Below are positions 17,743 to 23,147 of a stretch of 23,147 nucleotides of DNA, in pieces. Positions within the stretch are counted from its first letter, which is position 1. Every line of letters starts with the position of its first letter. This stretch comes from Sphingobacteriaceae bacterium UBA6709 (GTDB taxonomy: Bacteria > Bacteroidota > Bacteroidia > Sphingobacteriales > Sphingobacteriaceae): contig DKIV01000021.1 of NCBI GenBank assembly GCA_002454425.1, positions 1-23,147 on the forward strand. Reading direction: 5' to 3'. The position numbers were made by a program, and so were the translations under genes. The notes beneath the pieces are model-generated. The model had not been told where the DNA came from. It ran no database searches and saw only the letters and a list, made by a program, of their open reading frames with translations.

Positions 17743-19003
17743 TACCTTTTTTCAGTTTAGATTTAAAATAGAAATATGCAAACGCTGTCAGACATAAGCC
17801 TGCAACGCCTAATATGCTGCTCCCCGCCAAGAAACTATGCAGTATAGAATCAGATTTTGGCGCGAGATATCGCATGAACATTAAAACAATATAACCTGTA
17901 TACCCTACCGAATCTGCAACGTACATTAAGAAACCCACGGTCGCCTTCTCTCGGGTAAGCGCAATTAGGCGTTCAAATACAATAGCATGGATCGATACAT
18001 ATGGTAAATAAACCCCCAATCCGATAATTACCATCCCCAAAAAAGGATCCATTCCGTTACTCAAACCGGCAACAGCTATCAACAACAATATAAGTCCGGC
18101 GAAACTAACGAACAACGAAAACACGAATGCCGTTTTATGATGTCTGATAAGGGCGGCCATTCCAATGATCAATAACACACCAAAGGATACCCAAAGCTCA
18201 GATTTGCTATACAATTCAGGGGTCTGCTCGAAACCTAACCCTGCCCATATTTCCGCAGCGAAATCAGCACGTACGCTACGTAGTAAGGTAGCAAAAAGAT
18301 ATACTAGCACCACTCCGATAATACCGGGAGCATACTTCATAAAAAAGTTTATACGATCGCTGCTAGTCATGGGCTCACGAGACGAGCGCGCGGCAACATC
18401 TCGATCACCAGGCGCAGGAACGCAGGCTAACATGGCAATACACAGAAGTGTCGGAACCATAAATACCAGTCCGGCATAAAATGGCATCCATTGCTCCGTA
18501 ATATGCCAACCCAACAGCATTGCTCCCACAGATTTGGAAACCCCGTCTGAAACAATAAAACTTGCGCATAAGCCAGCAACGAGAAATTCTGTTTGTTTCC
18601 TTCCCTCAACGAAGCTTAACACCAAACCAAAAATTACGCCTAGGGGCAACCCGTTAAAAAACAGACATACCACGTTATAGGGCTGCGGCAACAATCCAAA
18701 TAGTAGCAACATTAGTTCTGCGAAACCGATCAAGCCCAGAATAGCTCCAATGCGCTGCGCGGGTTTAATCTCGCTTACAAATTTGATACCTACCCATTTC
18801 GCCAGTACATAGCCCAATGTCTGAGCCAGAATAAGTGTAGTCTTATAATCCAGATCAAAGAACGCTGCCCCCGTGTACGTGGCAGCAGTATAAGGCTTCC
18901 GAAATCCATACATACAGAAATACGTCCCAAATGCCGCAACTAAGGCCCATAAGGGATGAGCAAAGATTTTACGGAGCGTCGCGTTGTTGCTTACTAATTG
19001 CAT
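17693..19003 (-). CDS. DUF5690-family MFS protein, candidate phosphonate transporter
   Basis: This is a 436-residue inner-membrane protein with about 12 predicted helices, of the DUF5690 family with MFS topology. Helix 1 holds CMYGFRKPYTA (R35, K36), which resembles the GlpT/UhpT helix-1 motif YYLVRKNFALA containing a phosphate-binding arginine. The helix-7 region holds LLRSVRADF (R242, D247), matching the spacing of LLRYGILDW of E. coli GlpT with its second phosphate-binding arginine. I therefore infer an organophosphate/phosphate-antiporter-like carrier for an aminoalkylphosphonate or its product. It lies between the FAD oxidoreductase (10 bp gap) and dehydrogenase genes (overlapping), and no PhnCDE ABC genes are in the window. 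The function is not demonstrated by the sequence. Confidence 0.8.
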   Translation of the reverse strand: MQLVSNNATLRKIFAHPLWALVAAFGTYFCMYGFRKPYTAATYTGAAFFDLDYKTTLILAQTLGYVLAKWVGIKFVSEIKPAQRIGAILGLIGFAELMLLLFGLLPQPYNVVCLFFNGLPLGVIFGLVLSFVEGRKQTEFLVAGLCASFIVSDGVSKSVGAMLLGWHITEQWMPFYAGLVFMVPTLLCIAMLACVPAPGDRDVAARSSREPMTSSDRINFFMKYAPGIIGVVLVYLFATLLRSVRADFAAEIWAGLGFEQTPELYSKSELWVSFGVLLIIGMAALIRHHKTAFVFSLFVSFAGLILLLIAVAGLSNGMDPFLGMVIIGLGVYLPYVSIHAIVFERLIALTREKATVGFLMYVADSVGYTGYIVLMFMRYLAPKSDSILHSFLAGSSILGVAGLCLTAFAYFYFKSKLKKGNERKTDPIDAGQSCIV

Positions 19004-19013
19004 AACACCGTTC

Positions 19014-20138
19014 TTATTTATTATTCACTATTTCTTCAGCAAGGCCAAATGACAATGTCATTCCCGCCCCTCCCAGACCGTTTACGATTAATACTCCAGA
19101 TTCAGGTGTGTGAACAAACTCAGTATCACCATTGGTCATCTTCGGATAAATACCAATCCAATGCTGGCTTATAGATAAATGAGGCGTATTTGTGAAAGTC
19201 TTGAAATAATTTAAGATAAGGTCATTGATCTCAGAGCGAATAAAGGGATCATGCACAGGACCATACTCGTGAGAGTCTCCGATAGTAAGCTCGCCCTGTT
19301 CGTTTTGCGATACCATCACATGTATCCCCAGTTTTAGCAATTCAGCATATTCACGTTCAAAACGCTCTTTCAACTGCGGCAATGAGGCGGCAGAGCGAAA
19401 TCCATTATAATGGATAAGCGAAAGACTGCCGCACAATGCAGGTCCAATACGCCACTTTTCTGGCTGAGGCGCAGTGCGCAACATCTGAAGTTTACACTTT
19501 GTTATCGAGGTTTCCTGAAATACTTCCGGATAGAGCGTCTCAAAATCAACGCCGCTACAAACATATACCCGATCCGCTGACCAGCTTCGTCGTCCCGCCC
19601 ACACCTCGGGAAATGATATATGCGAGACTGCTGTTCCGCGAACGAAAGTAACATCGTAACGCTTCTCAAGAAATCCGGCAACGGCATCAATAGCTACCCT
19701 TGCTTCTACGATCATCTCATCGGGACTCCAAAGTGCGCCTTTTAATCCTTTCAGATTTACACCCGGTGACTTCTTTATTACTTCCGCGGGTGTAAGTAAA
19801 GAACAAAGACGTTCCTGCTTATTAACCTCGACAAAATCGCTCATTGCCTGCAATTCATCATCCTCATACGCCAAATGCAAGGAACCCACGGGATCATACC
19901 AAATTCCCGCCTCATCACAAATAGACTTCCATATCTCACGGGAACGCATAGCGCGCGCATAGAGCTTTCCCGAAGGCTGACCTATGGGCCAAATCATACC
20001 GAAATTACGAATGGATGCTCCGACACTCCTTTCGTGCCTATCTATTACAGTAACGCGATTTCCTTTAACAGCTTCCGCTCTCGCGATGGCCAGGCCAACG
20101 ATTCCGGCTCCAATGATGAGTACATGCTCTTTTTCCAT
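19014..20138 (-). CDS. FAD-dependent amine oxidoreductase of phosphonate clusters (TIGR03364-like)
   Basis: This is a 374-residue D-amino-acid-oxidase-fold flavoenzyme (DAO family). The dinucleotide-binding motif is IIGAGIVGLAIA (G10, G12, G15), followed by VGASIRNFGMIWPIGQ (39-54) and a C-terminal FAD-contact segment GLGGAGMTLSFGLAEE. This wording matches the subfamily that accompanies phosphonatase-like HAD enzymes (TIGR03364). It would oxidatively deaminate a phosphonate amine (2-aminoethylphosphonate, its N-methyl form or 1-hydroxy-AEP) to the aldehyde cleaved by the HAD enzyme, replacing PhnW. It is first in the operon, just after the candidate operator at 20179-20221. An in-frame TAG lies 21 bp upstream, so the start cannot move far. 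Confidence 0.87.
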   Translation of the reverse strand: MEKEHVLIIGAGIVGLAIARAEAVKGNRVTVIDRHERSVGASIRNFGMIWPIGQPSGKLYARAMRSREIWKSICDEAGIWYDPVGSLHLAYEDDELQAMSDFVEVNKQERLCSLLTPAEVIKKSPGVNLKGLKGALWSPDEMIVEARVAIDAVAGFLEKRYDVTFVRGTAVSHISFPEVWAGRRSWSADRVYVCSGVDFETLYPEVFQETSITKCKLQMLRTAPQPEKWRIGPALCGSLSLIHYNGFRSAASLPQLKERFEREYAELLKLGIHVMVSQNEQGELTIGDSHEYGPVHDPFIRSEINDLILNYFKTFTNTPHLSISQHWIGIYPKMTNGDTEFVHTPESGVLIVNGLGGAGMTLSFGLAEEIVNNK

Positions 20139-20178
20139 TTTTTGTATTTCATAGGTCTCCTAGGGCACAATGCAAAAA

Positions 20179-20221
20179 GGAGATAAACATAGTTTAGCAA
20201 AACTAAACTATGTTTATCTCC
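20179..20221 (-). promoter_or_regulatory. Perfect 19-bp inverted repeat with -7 box at its centre
   Basis: The arms GGAGATAAACATAGTTTAG (20179-20197) and its exact complement (20203-20221) flank a 5-nt centre. On the minus strand the centre reads TAGTTTTG (20205 to 20198), a perfect Bacteroidota -7 box (TAnnTTTG); a -33 TTTG at the usual distance is not clear. It lies between the XRE-cupin stop and the FAD oxidoreductase start. It could be the operator of the XRE-cupin protein overlapping the operon promoter. Because TTTTT follows the hairpin on the minus strand, a terminator or attenuator is the alternative. Confidence 0.7.
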
Positions 20222-20256
20222 AAGAGCTAAAATTTATGTTAAATTTATGTTAAGAA

Positions 20257-20838
20257 TTAACTTTCTTTTGACTCAAAGAAGTAGATAACGAGCATTACGG
20301 CGTTAACGTTGCCGGCATTTCGTGGAGTATGGGGAATGCGACCATCAAATAACAGCGAATCGCCAGGGGAAAAAGAATAAGTTTTATCGGCTATATCATA
20401 CTCGACGTCGCCGGCAATCATGTATTTATATTCGAAAGCTTCTGTCTGTACCATAGGGCGATTAGCTCCGGGCTCCAGCTCAAGCAAAACAATATCAACA
20501 GTTCCCTTATTAACAGACTGACTGAAGATACGTTTATACATAAACCCGATAGCGTCCTCTTTTTCAAAGGATTCATACTCCTGGCTGTTCTTGGTCAGCA
20601 CTAAAGCCTCTTCGTCAGAACTTTTTATATCTCTGAAAAAAACATTCAGATCAATTTCAAGCGAACCAATAATGTCGATTAGTACCATCAAGGAAGGAAT
20701 GGTGCGACTATTTTCGATTTGGGATATTAGTCCTTTACTAACACTTGCCCGATCGGCAAGCTCCTGAACGGTGATACCTAGCTCTTTACGCTTTTCTTTT
20801 ATTCGTTTGCTAATCTGTACTAATACGTCTTCTTTCAT
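20257..20838 (-). CDS. XRE-family HTH regulator with C-terminal cupin
   Basis: This is a 193-residue regulator. The N-terminal lambda-repressor-like helix-turn-helix lies at about 9-65 (ISKRIKEKRKELGITVQELA, then SVSKGLISQIENSRTIPS). The C-terminal cupin barrel is at about 110-190 (LLELEPGANRPM, EYKYMIAGDVEYDI, YSFSPGDSLLFDGRIPHTPRN). The layout resembles PuuR-type repressors that sense a small amine or carboxylate in the cupin. It is co-directional with and 118 bp upstream of the phosphonate operon, with a perfect inverted repeat between. It is therefore the likely local regulator, perhaps sensing the phosphonate amine or an aldehyde product. The ligand and the sign of regulation are not readable. 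Confidence 0.88.
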   Translation of the reverse strand: MKEDVLVQISKRIKEKRKELGITVQELADRASVSKGLISQIENSRTIPSLMVLIDIIGSLEIDLNVFFRDIKSSDEEALVLTKNSQEYESFEKEDAIGFMYKRIFSQSVNKGTVDIVLLELEPGANRPMVQTEAFEYKYMIAGDVEYDIADKTYSFSPGDSLLFDGRIPHTPRNAGNVNAVMLVIYFFESKES

Positions 20839-20957
20839 TCTCGTTTTATACGTAGTAAAAATATATAATCTATTGGAATAACACTTATTTATAATATCAT
20901 TAGAACAAGCATATTAGTTATACATTCAGCAATGGACCGGCTACAGCCCAAAGCTTA

Positions 20958-20992
20958 GTCGTTTCGTTTGACATCAACTCAAACGAAACGAC
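20958..20992. repeat. Perfect 14-bp inverted repeat
   Basis: GTCGTTTCGTTTGA (20958-20971), centre CATCAAC, and TCAAACGAAACGAC (20979-20992). It lies between the PfkB-kinase stop and the XRE-cupin start, 120 bp before the latter. No T run follows on either strand, so an ordinary intrinsic terminator is unlikely. It could be an operator or a structured RNA end. Each arm carries the related words GTTTCGTTTG/CAAACGAAAC, with a partial third copy AGAAACGAAG just upstream of the arms relative to the XRE gene (about 21010-21019). Confidence 0.55.
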
Positions 20993-21066
20993 CAGCAAAT
21001 GCCCCGTTAAAGAAACGAAGTATCTCAAGAAGTTAACATTCCAACTATTGACAGCAATTAGCATTG

Positions 21067-21984
21067 CTATTTTATAACGAAGCTGCTTAGGTTAACAAAC
21101 TCTAAGACGCGAGCCCGAACTTTTTCCTCACTAAGGTCGGTCAAACCCTCTGTACCGAATTTCTCAACACAGAACGACGCTAATGCAGAACCATAAATGA
21201 TTGCGTTCTTCATCGTATTGAAGTTTAACTCTCCCTGTTGAGCAAGATAACCAATAAAACCTCCTGCAAATGTGTCACCCGCTCCTGTAGGGTCAAACAC
21301 CTCTGCCAATGGAAGCGCCGGCGCCGAGAACACCTGCACCCCGTCAAACAGCAGGGCTCCATGCTCACCTTTCTTAATAATCAGATATTTAGGCCCCATC
21401 TTCAGAATCTTAGCAGCCGCCTTCACCAACGAATATTCGCCTGAAAGTTGTCGAGCTTCAGCATCGTTGATAGTTAAGACATCCACCATCTTCAAAACCT
21501 CTTTCAAATCGTCCATGGCTACATCCATCCAAAAGTTCATTGTGTCAAGCACAATCAGACGCGGACGCTTCTCCAGGCGCTCTATTGTTTGCTTCTGAAT
21601 CTGCGGAGTAAGGTTACCTAAAAGAAGATATTCGCAGTCCTGATAAGAGGCCGGAATAACCGGGTCGAAATCAGCCAATACATTTAACTCTGTGATTAAA
21701 GTATCACGAGAGTTCATATCTGTATGATATCTTCCCGCCCAAAAGAATGACTTTTCGCCCTCTTTCACCTGTAATCCTTCGACATCAATACCGCGTTTCT
21801 TCAACACATCAATGTTTTCAGCGCTAAAATCATCGCCAACAACGCTAACAATTTTTACTTTATTGTAAAAGTAGGACGCTGACATGCCGGCATACGTAGC
21901 GGCACCTCCTACAATCTTATCTGTTTTTCCGAAAGGCGTTTCAATAGCATCAAAAGCTACAGTTCCGGTAATTACTAAACTCAT
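21067..21984 (-). CDS. PfkB-family sugar or nucleoside kinase
   Basis: This is a 305-residue ribokinase/PfkB-fold kinase. The N-terminal GGAATYAGMSAS (26-37), the TINDAEARQL segment (171-180) and the C-terminal signature FDPTGAGDTFAGGF (D231, catalytic D237, anion-hole GAGD) are present. Length is typical of the family. It would transfer phosphate from ATP to a sugar, sugar acid or nucleoside hydroxyl in the cytoplasm. The N-terminal substrate lid is short and gives no clear substrate. The gene stands alone between the tRNA cluster and the XRE-cupin gene, so context does not help. Confidence 0.85.
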   Translation of the reverse strand: MSLVITGTVAFDAIETPFGKTDKIVGGAATYAGMSASYFYNKVKIVSVVGDDFSAENIDVLKKRGIDVEGLQVKEGEKSFFWAGRYHTDMNSRDTLITELNVLADFDPVIPASYQDCEYLLLGNLTPQIQKQTIERLEKRPRLIVLDTMNFWMDVAMDDLKEVLKMVDVLTINDAEARQLSGEYSLVKAAAKILKMGPKYLIIKKGEHGALLFDGVQVFSAPALPLAEVFDPTGAGDTFAGGFIGYLAQQGELNFNTMKNAIIYGSALASFCVEKFGTEGLTDLSEEKVRARVLEFVNLSSFVIK

Positions 21985-22246
21985 ATCTATTATTAAACAT
22001 CTAAAACATTCACCACCAGCAAACTACAGACAAAACACTTCATCACGCTAACTGAATGCTGTGTATGGCAGCTTTTTTTGAAAAAAAACTTGCAACAAAT
22101 ATTGCATAAATAAATTAAAAACCCGAATATTGCAGTCCCAAAAACAAGGGAACTTTTGCTAAAAAAGCAAGGTTAAAAACGTTATAGGCTTGCAAGAAGT
22201 TTATAAAATTGAAGTGATTAGAATTCTTAGCCGGAATTAAATAAAT

Positions 22247-22320
22247 TCTCGAGTAGCTCAGCCGGTTAGAGCATCTGACTGTTAATCAGAGGGTCGCTGG
22301 TTCGAGCCCAGCCTCGAGAG
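22247..22320 (+). tRNA. tRNA-Asn (anticodon GTT), copy 1
   Basis: A full cloverleaf is visible: acceptor TCTCGAG/CTCGAGA, D stem GCTC/GAGC, anticodon stem TCTGA/TCAGA with loop CTGTTAA, variable loop GGGTC, T stem GCTGG/CCAGC with loop TTCGAGC, discriminator G. It is 74 nt with no encoded CCA. Confidence 0.97.
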
Positions 22321-22326
22321 CTTTAT

Positions 22327-22345
22327 AAAACTTGCAATAAGTTTT
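22327..22345 (+). terminator. Weak hairpin after tRNA copy 1
   Basis: AAAACTT, loop GCAAT, AAGTTTT form a 7-bp AT-rich stem followed by AATT. It is likely a processing hairpin or weak terminator in the tRNA transcript. Confidence 0.35.
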
Positions 22346-22389
22346 AATTCCTTGAAGTGCTAAAATTACATAACCGGAATTAAATAAAT

Positions 22390-22463
22390 TCTCGAGTAGC
22401 TCAGCCGGTTAGAGCATCTGACTGTTAATCAGAGGGTCGCTGGTTCGAGCCCAGCCTCGAGAG
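22390..22463 (+). tRNA. tRNA-Asn (anticodon GTT), copy 2
   Basis: Identical over 74 nt to copy 1, with the same cloverleaf and GTT anticodon and no encoded CCA. Confidence 0.97.
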
Positions 22464-22466
22464 CTC

Positions 22467-22495
22467 AAAAGCTTTGCGATAAAGCTTTTTCTTTT
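22467..22495 (+). terminator. Hairpin after tRNA copy 2
   Basis: AAAAGCTTT (22467-22475), loop GCGAT, AAAGCTTTT (22481-22489), then TCTTTT. This is a 9-bp stem and a T-rich tail, a plausible partial terminator. Confidence 0.45.
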
Positions 22496-22529
22496 AACAC
22501 TAAACCACCATAACCGGAATTAAACGAAT

Positions 22530-22603
22530 TCTCGAGTAGCTCAGCCGGTTAGAGCATCTGACTGTTAATCAGAGGGTCGCTGGTTCGAGCCCAGCCTCGA
22601 GAG
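22530..22603 (+). tRNA. tRNA-Asn (anticodon GTT), copy 3
   Basis: Identical over 74 nt to copies 1 and 2. It is the last gene of the array and is followed directly by a strong terminator. Confidence 0.97.
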
Positions 22604-22604
22604 C

Positions 22605-22633
22605 AAACCCCGCAAGCCCGCGGGGTTTTTTTT
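22605..22633 (+). terminator. Strong intrinsic terminator of the tRNA array
   Basis: AAACCCCGC (22605-22613), loop AAGCCC, GCGGGGTTT (22620-22628), with an uninterrupted run of eight T (22626-22633). It starts 2 nt after the last tRNA. Confidence 0.93.
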
Positions 22634-23147
22634 GTCTCTAAACAAGCATTAGATCCAATACAATGTGGACCTAAGTACATCATCTAGTTAAATGAATGCG
22701 GGATAAGAAAAACTCGTTCTGCTAAGCTTCTTCGTCCGTGTTGTTGCAGGTCTGACCTAGAAAGTCAGGGGTGAATGTTCCATTATTGTGTCCTGCAATT
22801 ACATTCTCCTAAGAAAATATATTTCGAATTAAGATTGAAATCTGATCATAAATATCAATGGATTTTCAAAAAGCACTCAAAAACCCCTAAAAATCTAACT
22901 ATCAAATAGTTACATTACAATCAATAGATGTTAAAATAATTTCTTAATTCTTTATAAAGCTTGCTTTCCTGATAGCGCTTATTTTCGCGGGCGATGAGGA
23001 ATGCGCTTCCCCGCAGGTTCTCGCATTCGGGGGGCTAAACAGAAAGCCGCCGCCCCCCTCTGCTACCTACCTGGTTTGAGTCTGACTCGGGACTGACTCG
23101 GAACAGACAGCACTGGTCATCGACATTTCATGGGCATTTCATCGACA
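22634..23147. other. Gene-free right end with GC-rich hairpins
   Basis: I see no credible coding sequence or RNA gene here. The first 330 bp are AT-rich and featureless. From about 22987 the base composition becomes GC-rich with potential hairpins: GAATGCG (22999-23005) with CGCATTC (23022-23028), and GGGGGGC (23029-23035) with GCCCCCC (23052-23058). The short tandem repeat described separately follows. The last 30 bp hold CATCGACA twice (23118-23125, 23140-23147) and CATTTCAT twice. Confidence 0.55.
23061..23110. repeat. Short repeat, right-end copy with 11-bp tandem unit
   Basis: TGCTACCTA (23061-23069) is followed by TGACTCGGGAC and TGACTCGGAAC in tandem (23083-23104). Read on the minus strand, CGAGTCAGTC and TAGGTAGCA appear in the same order as at the left end of the window (positions 11-39), with a longer gap between them. 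This supports a dispersed intergenic repeat family present in opposite orientations. Confidence 0.45.

Larger units (their letters stand above)
22189..22603 (+). repeat. Tandem duplication carrying three tRNA-Asn genes
   Basis: Successive tRNA starts are 143 and 140 bp apart. The 58-bp flank before the first tRNA (22189-22246, beginning CTTGCAA and ending CCGGAATTAAATAAAT) closely matches the spacer before the second (22331-22389), so the duplicated unit was flank plus tRNA. The spacer before the third is more diverged but keeps CCGGAATTAAA. Confidence 0.8.

Noticed and set aside
22189..22603. Regular spaced repeats suggesting a CRISPR array
   Set aside because: The 74-nt repeats fold as tRNA-Asn and the spacers are related to each other. 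There are no cas genes.
22247..22603. tRNA-Asn genes as an integration site with a mobile element
   Set aside because: No integrase gene and no displaced tRNA 3' fragment is seen in the window.

Overview
The window reads as chromosomal DNA of a Bacteroidota bacterium, most likely Sphingobacteriaceae (Pedobacter/Sphingobacterium-like). The reasons are an outer-membrane TonB-dependent receptor with an N-terminal carboxypeptidase-like domain, a lipoprotein partner, a TPR/transmembrane/HTH regulator, a FucP/NagP-type sugar transporter, a GH109-type oxidoreductase and weak Shine-Dalgarno sequences. The taxon is inferred from protein style, not from a marker gene. Nothing looks like a phage, plasmid or insertion sequence.

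Layout, left to right. (1) 164-5288, minus strand: a tight operon of TonB-dependent receptor, beta-helix lipoprotein and beta-propeller phytase. A membrane-anchored TPR/HTH regulator (5501-7123) lies upstream. Together they suggest capture and dephosphorylation of phytate or other organophosphates at the cell surface. (2) 7236-8102, plus strand: a membrane-anchored GH25 lysozyme-like protein. (3) 8117-12220: a NahK-like sugar kinase diverging from a NagP/FucP-type transporter plus a Tat-exported GH109-type glycosidase, a plausible N-acetylhexosamine (GalNAc/GlcNAc) scavenging module. (4) 12410-15793, minus strand: two exported phosphoesterases, a calcineurin-type/PQQ-propeller fusion and an alkaline-phosphatase-superfamily enzyme. 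(5) 15963-20838, minus strand: a compact phosphonate-catabolism-type operon (FAD amine oxidoreductase, DUF5690 transporter, zinc alcohol dehydrogenase, phosphonatase-like HAD hydrolase), preceded by an XRE-cupin regulator. (6) 21067-21984: a PfkB-family kinase. (7) 22247-22603: three tandem identical tRNA-Asn(GTT) genes, then about 540 bp without a gene, ending in a GC-rich repeat.

The strongest story is phosphorus scavenging: phytase, two exported phosphoesterases and a C-P bond-cleaving route within 20 kb. The phosphonate operon lacks the usual transaminase PhnW and ABC importer PhnCDE. It instead pairs a deaminating FAD oxidase with an MFS protein whose two arginines line up with the phosphate-binding pair of GlpT, so the DUF5690 protein is a candidate phosphonate importer. 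A perfect 19-bp inverted repeat with a consensus Bacteroidota -7 box at its centre sits directly before this operon and is a candidate operator/promoter for the adjacent XRE-cupin regulator. The two ends of the window carry related, inverted copies of a short repeat.
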